From positions 372,001 through 436,000 of the forward strand of contig JBKBHS010000001.1 of assembly GCA_046299555.1 (NCBI GenBank): 64,000 nt of DNA. Direction: 5' to 3'. Source of the stretch: CALKJP01 sp046299555 (GTDB lineage: Bacteria > Bacteroidota > Bacteroidia > JACCXN01). The position numbers were made by a program, and so were the translations under genes. Positions 9,005 to 18,900 of the stretch are shown piece by piece; position 1 is the stretch's first letter; each line of letters starts with the position of its first letter. Under the pieces are notes generated by a model. It searched no databases, was not told the origin of the DNA, and saw only the letters and a list, made by a program, of their open reading frames with translations.

Positions 9005-11680
9005 ATGAGATTTTTAGGAATTTATTTTTTATATATTCTAATTTTTTTTAACGCACTCATTCTTAAAGCGCAATTCAATAAAGCTCAAGAGCTTTTTCAA
9101 AAAAACTATTTAGAAGAATCTATTCCATTTTTTAAAAAAGCTTTAAATACCAAATATCATGATTCTGCTTTAGTTAAATTGGCGCACACGTATTTTTTAT
9201 TAAGAAATTATGTTCAGGCAGAAGAATATTATGCTCAACTAAGCGAAAAAAATCTATTAAAAAACGAACACCTTTTTAACTATGCAGAATGTTTAATGGC
9301 AAATCAAAAATATAAAGAAGCCAAAAAACATTTTTCTAATTATTCTAAGCAAAATCCGGCCGACAAAAGGGGCGAATTAATGTCAAAAGCTTGTTCAAAC
9401 ATCGAAAATTTAATGCGCGAACAAGCCTTATTTGAAGTATCTGCAATTAATGGGATTAATTCAGAATTTAGCGAGCTTTCTCCAACTTTGTTAAATGATA
9501 AAACCTTGCTGTTTTGTTCTGATAAATCGGCTTTTAAAAATTATGTCAGCACTTCAATCAATAAAAATTTAAAAACCTTAAATGTTTACAAAGCTACTTT
9601 ATCAAGTACAACCATTTCCGATAAAGTTAAAATTGCTGATCCTTTACTTAATAAAGGATTGTATAATGGACCTATTTCATATTCTTTCAAAAATAAGCTA
9701 ATGGCTTACAATCAGGTGTCCGAGCCAAATTCGCTTAAGATTAATGAAAATAAAGCGCAAATTTATTTTGCCCGAATGGATGATGATAAAATTAAAAAAT
9801 CAATTCCATTTACTTACAATTCTAATCAATACTCCTGTATTCATCCAACATTATCATTTGATGGTCAAACATTAATTTTTTCTTCAGATATGCCGGGAGG
9901 TTTTGGAGGATTTGATTTATATGTATCGTATTTTAAAAACAATGAATGGACGAAACCTGAGAATTTAGGAGCTAAAATTAATTCGCCCTTTGATGAAGTA
10001 TTCCCCTATTTATCTAAAAGTAATGATTTGTACTTTTCATCCAATGGCGGAATATTTAATTATGGGGGCTTGGATATTTTTAAAAGCGAATTCCAAAATA
10101 ATCAATGGCAAGAACCTGAAAATTTAAAAGCTCCATTAAACTCCTCACACGATGATTTTGGAATATGTTTTAATGAAGTTGAAAACGAAGGCTATTTTAC
10201 ATCCAACCGTCCGGGAGGAAAAGGTAAAGACGATATTTATTATTTTAAATCACTCAAACCCAAATTATTTATTGCAGGTAAACTGCTATTTTCTGAAAAT
10301 CTAAACGATCCGGTGAGCGGTGTAAAGCTCGTTTTGCTTACCGATTCAGGAACAATAGTAAGCACAACTTTTACTGACAAACATGGTTTTTTTAAATTTA
10401 CAAATTTACCGGACGATAAAAACTACATGTTAAAATTAGATGATTCCGATACCTCTATTGCATCATTTAAAAAAATATATTTAGCAGATGATAAGAATGT
10501 AATTCGCAAAAAAACCACAAGCGACAAAGAAGGAATATTTACATTTTACAATCTGCCATTTAAAAACGACAAATTATCCAATGTAATAGAAGACGATACC
10601 CGAATTAGCCTTGTTGGTAGTATTTTATATGGCGAAAACCCTGCTAAGCCGCTATCTGATAAGCCGATATTATTATATGACGATAAAGGAAATCTAATAA
10701 CCCAAGGTAAAACCGATTTAGCCGGTAGTTTTAAATTTGAGCACCTGCCTCCGGACTTAAATTACATTGTAAAACTCGATGAAACCGATAATTCATTAAT
10801 GCCTAATGTAAGAATTATTATTACCGATAGCAAAGGAAAAACTACTCAAACCTTTTTTACCGATGCAAAAGGAAAATTTTTGTTTGAAATATTAAAATCA
10901 GAAACTAATACATTAAGAATTTTAGAAGAAGAAGACACTTCGCTAAGAATAGAATTTAAAGGAAAACTCTTTACCGATAATACATATACAACGCCTCTAT
11001 CAAATACGCCTCTATACTTAACCGATAAAAAGGGAAAAATTATACAATCAACCAAAACCGATGCTTTTGGAAATTTTAAATTCGAAAATATTCCGTCAGA
11101 AAACAATTATTTAATTATTGTAGAAGAAACCGATGTTGGTCCAACCATTAAACAAATTTTTGTTACCGATGATAAAGGAAAACTGGTTAGAAAATTTATT
11201 TTCGAAAAAGGGAAATTCAATTTTGAGTTGCTTCCGGAAGATAAACAGTATTTAACAAGCATATATGTAGAAGATCCATGGCTTAAAGTAAAAGATTTAA
11301 CCGAAAACAAAAAAGAAACCGTAACGGTGATAGAAAATATCTATTATGAATATGGAAAATGGAATATAACACCGGAAGGGGCTAAAATATTAGACAAAGT
11401 GGTTAACATAATGAATGAAAACAAAGATATTTACATAGAGCTAAGTTCGCATACCGATTCTCGATCGAGTGCAAAATTTAATCTTGAATTGTCGCAAAAA
11501 AGAGCAAAATCGGCAGTAGATTATATTGTGTCAAAAGGTATTGCATCGGATAGAATAAAAGGTATAGGAAAAGGCGAAACAGAATTGGTTAATTACTGTT
11601 CCGATGGGGTTGAATGTACCGAAGAGCAACACGCTCAAAATAGAAGAACCGAGTTTAAAGTAGTTAAAAAATCAAAGTAA
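9005..11680 (+). CDS. OmpA family protein with TPR, PD40 propeller and repeated beta domains
   Basis: An 891-aa envelope protein: signal peptide (1-22), TPR-like helices (about 22-130), a PD40/WD40-like propeller (about 150-415; motifs LIFSSDMPGGFGGFDLY and GYFTSNRPGG), four related beta modules of about 100-110 residues (415-775; motif TDAFGNFKFENIP), and a C-terminal OmpA domain (about 785-890; SSHTDSRSSAKFNLELSQKR and RIKGIGKGETE) that should bind peptidoglycan. This architecture accompanies PorP/SprF in Bacteroidota and is related to PorE and other T9SS-associated OmpA proteins. It starts 10 bp after the PorP/SprF stop and is probably co-transcribed with it. Confidence 0.88.
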   Translation: MRFLGIYFLYILIFFNALILKAQFNKAQELFQKNYLEESIPFFKKALNTKYHDSALVKLAHTYFLLRNYVQAEEYYAQLSEKNLLKNEHLFNYAECLMANQKYKEAKKHFSNYSKQNPADKRGELMSKACSNIENLMREQALFEVSAINGINSEFSELSPTLLNDKTLLFCSDKSAFKNYVSTSINKNLKTLNVYKATLSSTTISDKVKIADPLLNKGLYNGPISYSFKNKLMAYNQVSEPNSLKINENKAQIYFARMDDDKIKKSIPFTYNSNQYSCIHPTLSFDGQTLIFSSDMPGGFGGFDLYVSYFKNNEWTKPENLGAKINSPFDEVFPYLSKSNDLYFSSNGGIFNYGGLDIFKSEFQNNQWQEPENLKAPLNSSHDDFGICFNEVENEGYFTSNRPGGKGKDDIYYFKSLKPKLFIAGKLLFSENLNDPVSGVKLVLLTDSGTIVSTTFTDKHGFFKFTNLPDDKNYMLKLDDSDTSIASFKKIYLADDKNVIRKKTTSDKEGIFTFYNLPFKNDKLSNVIEDDTRISLVGSILYGENPAKPLSDKPILLYDDKGNLITQGKTDLAGSFKFEHLPPDLNYIVKLDETDNSLMPNVRIIITDSKGKTTQTFFTDAKGKFLFEILKSETNTLRILEEEDTSLRIEFKGKLFTDNTYTTPLSNTPLYLTDKKGKIIQSTKTDAFGNFKFENIPSENNYLIIVEETDVGPTIKQIFVTDDKGKLVRKFIFEKGKFNFELLPEDKQYLTSIYVEDPWLKVKDLTENKKETVTVIENIYYEYGKWNITPEGAKILDKVVNIMNENKDIYIELSSHTDSRSSAKFNLELSQKRAKSAVDYIVSKGIASDRIKGIGKGETELVNYCSDGVECTEEQHAQNRRTEFKVVKKSK

Positions 11681-11715
11681 TTTTTTAAACAACACCTTCG
11701 TAAAATAAACAATTT

Positions 11716-11728
11716 CAACAGCATGTTG
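11716..11728. promoter_or_regulatory. Small dyad upstream of the flavin reductase/photolyase operon
   Basis: CAACA-GCA-TGTTG lies 10 bp before the ATG at 11739. It is nested in a wider inverted pair, AACAACA (11688-11694) and TGTTGTT (11724-11730). It could be an operator for the light-response operon, but it is short, and no classical TAnnTTTG box is visible in the 58-bp gap. Confidence 0.3.
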
Positions 11729-11738
11729 TTATAGTGGC

Positions 11739-12380
11739 ATGCAAATTCAATATTCTGATATTTTAACATTTGAGCGAAATTATCGTGCAAATCTCATTAA
11801 TTCTATTACCGGTTTTAAAAGCGTTTCTTTGCTTGGAACAAAAAGCGAAAATGGAAATTTTAATCTGGCGATATTTTCTCAAATTTTTCATGTGGGTGCC
11901 AATCCTCCCTTAATTGGCGTTTTGTTTCGCCCTGAATCAACCTTAGGGGGTAATCATAGTTTAAAAAATGTCAGAAACACCGAATATTTTACATTAAATC
12001 ATATAAGGGCAGATTTTTTTAAGCAGGCACACCAAACCAGCGCCAGATACGGTGATGAAATTTCAGAATTTGATGCCGTAGGCTTAACCCCCTTTTTTAC
12101 TGAAAAATTTTACGCTCCTTATGTTGAGGAAAGTCCTATAAAAATAGGCCTTAAAAAGGAAGAAGAAATTCCGTTAAAAATTAATGGTACAACATTAATT
12201 ATTGCATCCGTTCAAGAATTAATAGTAGATGATGCATTTATTTTGGAAGATGGTTTTGTTGATTTGAATAAAGCCGGAAGCATTACCTGCAGCGGATTAG
12301 ACGCCTACTTAACTACCCAAAAATTAGGCAGACTAAGTTATGCAAAACCTAACGAAGAACTTAAAAATTTAGATTTTTAA
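11739..12380 (+). CDS. Flavin reductase family protein (FMN-binding)
   Basis: A 213-aa cytoplasmic protein with the split-barrel flavin reductase-like fold: an N-terminal strand region (NSITGFKSVSLLGTKSENG), the typical PPLIGVLFRPES segment and the later TLNHIRADF. Members bind FMN and reduce flavins with NAD(P)H. It is the first gene of an apparent operon, with only two bases before the photolyase ATG. Supplying reduced flavin for photolyase or cryptochrome chemistry is an attractive inference, but the family has many other roles. Confidence 0.8.
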   Translation: MQIQYSDILTFERNYRANLINSITGFKSVSLLGTKSENGNFNLAIFSQIFHVGANPPLIGVLFRPESTLGGNHSLKNVRNTEYFTLNHIRADFFKQAHQTSARYGDEISEFDAVGLTPFFTEKFYAPYVEESPIKIGLKKEEEIPLKINGTTLIIASVQELIVDDAFILEDGFVDLNKAGSITCSGLDAYLTTQKLGRLSYAKPNEELKNLDF

Positions 12381-12382
12381 TC

Positions 12383-13687
12383 ATGTCGCCCATTACCATA
12401 TTTTGGCACCGCAGAGACTTACGCATTCATGATAACGCGGGCTTATACCATGCCTTAAAAAGCAATTATCCGGTTTTGCCTGTTTTTATTTTCGACCGCA
12501 ATATATTGGATAAATTAGAAGATAAAGACGATGCTCGTGTTAGCTTTATTCATCAGCAATTGCAGGAATTAAAAAAGCAATACGAACAATTAGGCTCAAC
12601 GCTTCATGTTTTTTATGGAAAACCCGATGAGGTATGGAAAGAAATTATAAACACCTATTCGGTTAAAGAAGTGTATTGCAATCGCGATTACGAACCTTAT
12701 GCACAACAGCGCGACAAATCTATTTTTGAGTTTTTAGCCGCTCAAAATATTCCATTTAAAGGTTTCAAAGACCATGTAATATTCGAAAAAAACGAAGTGT
12801 TGAAAGACGATGGAAAGCCTTACACGGTTTACACTCCTTATTCCAAAAAATGGAAATCAAAACTCAATGATTTTTATTTAAAAAGCTACCCAACAGAAAA
12901 GTATTTATCTAATCTTTATCGCACAAATACGCTACGATTTATAAGTTTGGAGGAAATGGGTTTTAAACCTACCACCATTTCTTTTCCCGAAAAAATTGCG
13001 AGAGAAGAGATAATTAAAAACTATCACGCCACCCGCGATTTGCCGGCTATTAATGGGACAACGCGATTAAGCGTTCATCTGCGCTTTGGCACCATCAGCA
13101 TTCGCGAATTGGCGAGAAAGGCTAAAAAATTAAACGAAAAATATTTAAACGAATTAATCTGGCGCGACTTTTATCAAGCCATTTTATTTCACTTCCATCA
13201 TACGGTTAATAAAGCATTTAAGCCTGAATATGATAAAATTCAATGGTTAAACAACGAAAAAGAATTTCAGCTGTGGTGTCAAGGAAAAACAGGCTATCCT
13301 ATTGTAGATGCCGGCATGCGCGAATTAAATGCTACAGGCTTTATGCATAATCGTGTACGAATGATTGTTGCCAGTTTTTTAACCAAGCATTTATTAATAG
13401 ACTGGCGCTGGGGAGAAGCCTATTTCGCCAAAAAATTATTAGATTTTGAATTAGCATCAAACGTTGGAGGCTGGCAATGGGCTGCAGGTTGCGGAGTAGA
13501 TGCTGCACCTTATTTTCGCGTGTTTAACCCTGCTCTACAAACCGAAAAATTTGATAAAGATTTAAAATATATCAAACAATGGGTGCCGGAATACGGCACT
13601 TCTGCTTATCCCAAACCTATCGTAGATCATAAAATGGCGCGTGAGCGCGTCCTTAACACTTATAAAAAAGCATTGCAAAATGTATAA
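12383..13687 (+). CDS. phrB: Deoxyribodipyrimidine photolyase (cryptochrome/photolyase family)
   Basis: A 434-aa flavoenzyme that uses light to split pyrimidine dimers in DNA. The N-terminal antenna-binding Rossmann domain starts FWHRRDLRIHDNAGLYHAL. The C-terminal FAD domain shows TTRLSVHLRFGTISIRE, LIWRDFYQAILF, GMRELNATGFMHNRVRM and IDWRWGEAYFA, with Asn/Trp residues of the FAD pocket and electron-transfer chain, ending in GGWQWAAGCGVDAAPYFRVF. The length is normal for class I CPD photolyases. It lies between the flavin reductase gene (2-bp gap) and the DUF6992-like gene (8-bp overlap). Confidence 0.93.
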   Translation: MSPITIFWHRRDLRIHDNAGLYHALKSNYPVLPVFIFDRNILDKLEDKDDARVSFIHQQLQELKKQYEQLGSTLHVFYGKPDEVWKEIINTYSVKEVYCNRDYEPYAQQRDKSIFEFLAAQNIPFKGFKDHVIFEKNEVLKDDGKPYTVYTPYSKKWKSKLNDFYLKSYPTEKYLSNLYRTNTLRFISLEEMGFKPTTISFPEKIAREEIIKNYHATRDLPAINGTTRLSVHLRFGTISIRELARKAKKLNEKYLNELIWRDFYQAILFHFHHTVNKAFKPEYDKIQWLNNEKEFQLWCQGKTGYPIVDAGMRELNATGFMHNRVRMIVASFLTKHLLIDWRWGEAYFAKKLLDFELASNVGGWQWAAGCGVDAAPYFRVFNPALQTEKFDKDLKYIKQWVPEYGTSAYPKPIVDHKMARERVLNTYKKALQNV

Positions 13688-14258
13688 AAAAAGTCTGCTT
13701 GTTATTTTGCTTTTCCTCAGCTATCAGCTAATGGCGCAGGAGGCATTTCAATTTGAACAAGAACGATTAAAAATAAACACGTATGGAATGAGTGTTCTAG
13801 GTTCGTGGGCTATTGTAAATATTGCATCTGGATTAGTTCTTTCTGCTAATAGCAATAATCTTTATCAAAAAAACTTTTGGCAAATGAATGCCATGTGGAA
13901 TACGGTTAATCTGGCGCTTGCAGCTCCCGGATTGTACACCGCACTAAAACATCCCGAACAGAGCATATTATGGAATGATGTACTAAAAGAACAACAGTTT
14001 ACTGAAAAAATATTTCTTTTCAATACCGCTTTAGATGTGGCTTACGTAACAGCCGGTTTATGGATGATAGATCGTTCAAAATATGTAACACAAAATAAAG
14101 AACGCTGGAAAGGTTGGGGGCAAAGCTTAATAGTACAAGGTTCTTTTTTGTTTTTGTTTGATGCAGTAATGTATGGTTTGCATCATCAACATGCAGTTAA
14201 GAAAATGCCCGTATTAAGCCCATCTCCAAACGGCATTGGTATGGTTCTTAATTTTTAA
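13680..14258 (+). CDS. DUF6992-like small membrane protein of the photolyase operon
   Basis: A 192-aa protein. The ATG at 13680 overlaps the photolyase stop by 8 bp and gives a clean signal peptide (MYKKSLLVILLFLSYQLMAQ); a longer reading from 13641 is only an out-of-frame extension over the photolyase. About four hydrophobic segments follow, with an internal FEQERLKINTYGMSVLGSW motif. The family seems restricted to Bacteroidota and is often beside photolyase or cryptochrome genes; its function is unknown. The operon position links it to light or DNA-damage physiology. Confidence 0.7.
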   Translation: MYKKSLLVILLFLSYQLMAQEAFQFEQERLKINTYGMSVLGSWAIVNIASGLVLSANSNNLYQKNFWQMNAMWNTVNLALAAPGLYTALKHPEQSILWNDVLKEQQFTEKIFLFNTALDVAYVTAGLWMIDRSKYVTQNKERWKGWGQSLIVQGSFLFLFDAVMYGLHHQHAVKKMPVLSPSPNGIGMVLNF

Positions 14259-14272
14259 ACATCATATTTTCG

Positions 14273-14425
14273 ATGAAAGCAAATAAAAGTTATTTGCCTC
14301 AAAAGGTATGTGTTGTTTGCCAACGTCCATTTACCTGGCGCAAAAAGTGGGAAAAAGTTTGGGATGAGGTAAAATATTGCAGCGACAAATGCCGAAAAAA
14401 TAAAAAAATACAACATGGCAAATAA
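14273..14425 (+). CDS. DUF2256 family protein (50 aa, zinc-finger-like)
   Basis: A 50-residue ORF with the complete DUF2256 signature: CVVCQRPFTWRKKWEKVW, then VKYCSDKCR. Four cysteines in a CxxC ... CxxxC arrangement suggest a small metal-binding domain. It follows the DUF6992-like gene by 14 bp and overlaps the cry-DASH start by 11 bp (ATG 14415 inside its 3' end). DUF2256 genes are repeatedly found next to, or fused with, cryptochrome/photolyase-family genes, so an accessory role is likely although the function is unproven. Confidence 0.88.
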   Translation: MKANKSYLPQKVCVVCQRPFTWRKKWEKVWDEVKYCSDKCRKNKKIQHGK

Positions 14426-15668
14426 GGCTATTCTCTGGTTTATAAACAATCTTCGTTTAAGTGATAATGTTTGTTTACAGTTTGCTGCAACTCAAAAATG
14501 GCAGGTATTGCCAATTTACATTTTGGATGAACGATTAGAAGAAAGCGCTTTTCCCGAAATACCGCGCTGTGGCGAAAAAAGAAAAAACTGGTTATTTGCT
14601 AATGTTTCATCATTAAAACAAGATTTACAAAGACTTGGCACTGATTTACATGTGCAAAAAGGAAATATTGTTCAAACATTAAATAATATCATTAAAATTA
14701 CCGGTATTAAGACCATTATAACCTGTTACGAGCCGGGAAGCGAAGAAGAAAGCGATATAGCTGAACTGAAACAAAACAGCGATGTAAATTTATATGTGTT
14801 GTATGATAATTTTTTAATTCATCCTGATAGTTTACCTTTTACTTTAGAAAATCTTCCAAAAGTGTTTACCGATTTCAGGATTAAAATTGAAAAAAATTTA
14901 AAAGAAGAAATTTTTGTTTCAAGCGATTTGCCTGATTTTATAAGCTTAAGCGAAATAAATTCTGAAGTCTTAAATTATAATGAATCAAGCGATTTCTTTA
15001 AGCCTGGCAAAAGCGGAGCCATAGCGCGTTTAAATTATTATTTTTTTGAAACAGGGCTTGTTTCAACATATAAAGAAACCCGAAACCAATTATTAGGAAA
15101 TGATTTTTCTTCACATTTTTCTCCTTGGCTGGCATTGGGAGTTATTTCTTCACAGCGTATCATAAAGTATTTGAGAGAATATGAAAATAGGTTTGGCGCT
15201 AACGAATCTACTTATTGGCTATGGTTTGAACTATTGTGGAGAGATTTTTTTCGTTATCAAATGATGAAATATAAAAACTTGTTTTTCCTTAAAAATGGCT
15301 TGAGTAGAAAGCAAGTAAACTTTAAAAATGATATTTCGTTGTTTAAACAATGGATGAACGGAAAAACGGCCGAACCTTTTGTAAATGCCAATATGAAAGA
15401 ATTAAATCAAACCGGATTTATGAGTAACAGAGGCAGGCAAAATGTGGCCAGCTATTTAATTCATGATTTAGGTATTGATTGGCGCTGGGGTGCACGCTAC
15501 TTCGAATCGCAATTATTAGATTATGATGTTAGCTCCAATTGGGGTAACTGGGCCTATATTGCAGGAGTGGGCAATGACCCACGCCCATTCAGAAAATTTA
15601 ATATTACCAAGCAACAAGAGCAATATGACCCTAATGGAACGTATATTAATTACTGGATAAATCGCTAA
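14415..15668 (+). CDS. Cryptochrome DASH (photolyase family)
   Basis: A 417-aa flavoprotein of the DASH subfamily, whose characterised members repair cyclobutane dimers in single-stranded DNA and may sense blue light. Visible signatures are LWFINNLRLSDN at the N-terminus, HFSPWLALGVIS, LLWRDFFRYQMMK, NQTGFMSNRGRQNVASYL and IDWRWGARYFESQLLDYD, and the DASH-diagnostic tail GNDPRPFRKFNITKQQEQYDP and YINYW. It is the last gene of the light operon. Its final 270 bp recur as a damaged copy at 24850-25119. The original downstream neighbour was probably the convergent gene now at 25116. Confidence 0.92.
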   Translation: MANKAILWFINNLRLSDNVCLQFAATQKWQVLPIYILDERLEESAFPEIPRCGEKRKNWLFANVSSLKQDLQRLGTDLHVQKGNIVQTLNNIIKITGIKTIITCYEPGSEEESDIAELKQNSDVNLYVLYDNFLIHPDSLPFTLENLPKVFTDFRIKIEKNLKEEIFVSSDLPDFISLSEINSEVLNYNESSDFFKPGKSGAIARLNYYFFETGLVSTYKETRNQLLGNDFSSHFSPWLALGVISSQRIIKYLREYENRFGANESTYWLWFELLWRDFFRYQMMKYKNLFFLKNGLSRKQVNFKNDISLFKQWMNGKTAEPFVNANMKELNQTGFMSNRGRQNVASYLIHDLGIDWRWGARYFESQLLDYDVSSNWGNWAYIAGVGNDPRPFRKFNITKQQEQYDPNGTYINYWINR

Positions 15669-15695
15669 TATTTACTTATAAGGGTAAAGTAGTCT
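15399..15695 (+). repeat. Left copy of a 297-bp direct duplication (cry-DASH 3' end)
   Basis: These 297 bases match 24850-25146 without any indel at a constant offset of 9,451 bp. They cover the last 270 bp of cry-DASH and 27 bp beyond its stop. This copy is the intact coding one. The last 31 bases match the 3' end of the gene now at 25116, so the pre-insertion order was cry-DASH directly followed by that convergent gene. Confidence 0.85.
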
Positions 15696-15700
15696 CCTGA

Positions 15701-15794
15701 CTTGTCCACTTTATTTTTTAAAGTTTTTAATTTAGTATTAATCAAACAAATAAAAAAATTTTAGCGCTACATTTGTTCCACTTAAGCGGACAAG
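15701..15794. repeat. Terminal-inverted-repeat element R1
   Basis: A 94-bp AT-rich element bounded by CTTGTCCACTT and AAGCGGACAAG (one mismatch). It resembles R2 and R3, which are 75 bp, but has a longer and diverged interior. It marks the left edge of the propeller-gene array. It encodes nothing and may be a MITE-like or recombination-site element. Confidence 0.6.
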
Positions 15795-15962
15795 TTTGGA
15801 ATTACAACTGAATAACTGCACTTTGCCGGCTTTGCGTCCCTGCCTGCCTGCCGGCAGGTTAGCGAGAATTTCAATTTTTTGACATTCGAGACAGCCTCGG
15901 GATAAAACATCAAAGGCAGCCACTTGGACTGCCTTTGGTGCTATGAAAAAAACTACTACTTA
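15795..15962 (-). repeat. 3' spacer repeat of the cassette array with terminator
   Basis: This spacer runs from GGAATTACAACTG to the stop of the propeller gene and is nearly identical to 20644-20807; the main difference is one extra CCTG here. It contains the palindrome CCTGCCGGCAGG and, at 15911-15937, a hairpin CAAAGGCAG / CTGCCTTTG that would end minus-strand transcription of the adjacent gene. The copies are as similar as the 3' ends of the two genes, which suggests recent duplication or gene conversion. Confidence 0.7.
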
Positions 15963-18900
15963 CTACTTGTTTACCACCAATTTCTTTGGGCTGATGTAGC
16001 CATTATTTTCTAATTGAATCATGTAGATACCGTCTGCCAAATGGTGAATATTTACGGTATGGTTGCTTGAATTGGCTGTTTCAGCATGTGCTACCTTACC
16101 GGTCATATCCAGTATGCTAATGCGTGTACCCGGTTCAGTATTGGCAATGGTAACCTGCTGTGCAGCCGGGTTGGGATACATATGCCAGGTGTTGGCAGCA
16201 TCTTGTTCTTCAATACCTACACAAGTATTTACCACAATGGTACCTGATATGCTTGCATTACAGCTTCCGCCAATAAGTGTTACAGTGTAATTAAATGTAC
16301 CACTATCTGAAGGAACTCCGCTAATAGTTAGCACTCCTCCTGAAAAACTATCTGTAACTCCGGATGGTAAACCGCTTACCGTAGCACCTGTTGCTCCTGT
16401 GGTGCTGTAAGTGATATTGGTAATAGCGTTGTTGATGCAAAGGGTTTGATTATCGGTACCGGTAGCAGAGCTTAACGCAATGGTGTTATCCGGATTTACA
16501 GTGATGGTACCTGTAGCACTTGCATTACCGCAACCGCCTGTAAGCGTTACCATGTAGTTAAAGGTTCCACTCACGGTAGGTGTACCGCTAATAGTTAGCA
16601 CACCTCCTGAAAAACTATCTGTAACTCCGGATGGTAAACCGCTTACCGTAGCACCTGTTGCTCCTGTGGTGCTGTAAGTGATATTGGTAATAGTGTTGTT
16701 GATACAAAGGGTTTGATTATCAGTACCGTTAGCAGAGCTTAACGCAATGGTGTTATCCGGATTTACGGTGATGGTACCTGTAGCAGTTGCATTGCCGCAA
16801 CCGCCAGTGAGTGTAACAATGTAGTTAAATGTACCACTATCTGAAGGAATTCCGCTAATAGTTAGCACACCTCCTGAAAAACTATCTGTAACTCCGGATG
16901 GTAAACCGCTTACAGTAGCGCCTGTTGCACCGGAGGTGCTGTAAGTGATATTGGTAATAGCAGTGTTTATGCAAAGGGTTTGATTATTGGTACCGTTAGC
17001 AGAGCTTAACGCAATGGTGTTATCCGGATTTACGGTGATGGTACCTGTAGTACTTGCATTACCGCAACCGCCTGTGAGCGTTACCGTGTAGTTAAAGGTT
17101 CCACTCACGGTAGGTGTACCGCTAATGGTAACAGTACCTCCTGAAAAATTTCCGGTTACACCTGCAGGTAAACCTGATACGCTTGCACCCGTTGCTCCGG
17201 TGGTGTTATATGTGATATTGGTAATAGCGGTGTTGATGCAAAGGGTTTGATTATCGTTACCGTAAGCAGAGCTTAATGAAATGGTGTTATCCGGATTTAC
17301 GGTGATGGTACCCGTAGCACTTGCATTACCGCAAACGCCTGTAAGCGTCACCGTGTAGTTAAATGTACCACTATCTGAAGGAATTCCGCTAATAGTTAGC
17401 ACTCCTCCTGAAAAACTATCTGTAACCCCTGCAGGTAAACCTGTTACAGTTGCGCCTGTTGCTCCTGTGGTGCTGTAAGTGATATTGGTAATAGCGTTGT
17501 TAATGCAAAGGGTTTGATTATCGGTACCGATAGCAGAGCTTAACGCAATGGTGTTAGCCGGATTTACGATGATGGTACCTGTAGCACTTGCATTACCGCA
17601 ACCCCCTGTGAGCGTTACCGTGTAGTTAAAGGTGCCACTCACGGTTGGTGTACCGCTAATGGTAAGCACACCGCCTGAGAAGTTATCCATAACCCCTGCA
17701 GGTAAACCTGTTACATTTGCTCCTGTTGCTCCTGTGGTGCTGTAAGTGATATTGGTAATTGACGTATTTACGCATACCGTTTGGTTATTGGTACCGGTAG
17801 CAGAGCTTAACGCAATGGTGTTATCCGGATTTACGGTGATGGTACCTGTAGCACTTGCATTACCGCAACCGCCCGTAAGCGTTACCGTGTAGTTAAAGGT
17901 ACCGCTTACGGTGGGTGTACCGCTAATAGTTACCACACCGCCTGAATAATTGCCAGTTACTCCTGAAGGTAAGCCCGTTACATTTGCTCCTGTTGCTCCT
18001 GTGGCGCTGTAAGTGATATTGGTAATAGCGTTGTTGATGCAAAGGGTTTGATTATCGGTACCGGTAGCAGAGCTTAACGCAATGGTGTTTATGGGATTAA
18101 CTGTAATTGTGCCTGTAGCCGTTACATTCCCACAACCTCCGGTTAATGTTATAGTGTAGTTAAATGTACCTATAGCTGTAGGAGTACCACTAATGGTAAT
18201 GTTTCCTGACGAATATGACACTGTTACTCCACTTGGCAAACCACTAAAGTTTGCTCCCGTTGCTCCGGTGGTGTTGTAAGTAATACTGTTAATTGCTGTA
18301 TTGATACATACAGTTTGGTTATCGGTACCCGATGCTGAACTTAACCCAATACCTTCCGGACATAACTTCGTGACGAAGACATCATAAGATCCTCCGTTCG
18401 TTGTCTGAAATGCCCCCGGGGTGATGTCGTAGTCGGGTGAGATTGTATATCCCGTCACATAGGCATTCCCGCTGCCATCTACAAAGATGCCATAGCCTCT
18501 ATCCTCACTATTTCCCCCGATGTAGGTAGAATAAACCAGGCCCGTACCTGTGGCGTTGAGTTTGGTAACAAAGGCATCAATATATCCACCATAAGTCGTT
18601 TGAAACGCCCCCGAGGTGATGTGGTAGTCGGTTGATGAAGTCCACCCAGTCACATACGCATTCCCGCTGCCATCTACAAAGATGCCTTCGCCATAATCAC
18701 CACCACTTCCCCCGATGAAGGTAGAATACACCAAAGCCGTACCTGTGGCGTTGAGTTTGGTAACAAAGGCATTTGCATTACCACCAATAGTCGTCTGAAA
18801 TGCCCCCGGGGTGATGTCGTAGTCGGGTGAGATTGTATATCCCGTCACATAGGCATTCCCGATGCCATCTACAAAGATGCCTTTGCCATAATCAGAATCA

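Noticed and set aside
15738..15923. A minus-strand ORF of 61 codons containing LPAGRQG
   Set aside because: It is produced by the CCTGCCGGCAGG palindrome within the non-coding cassette spacer.
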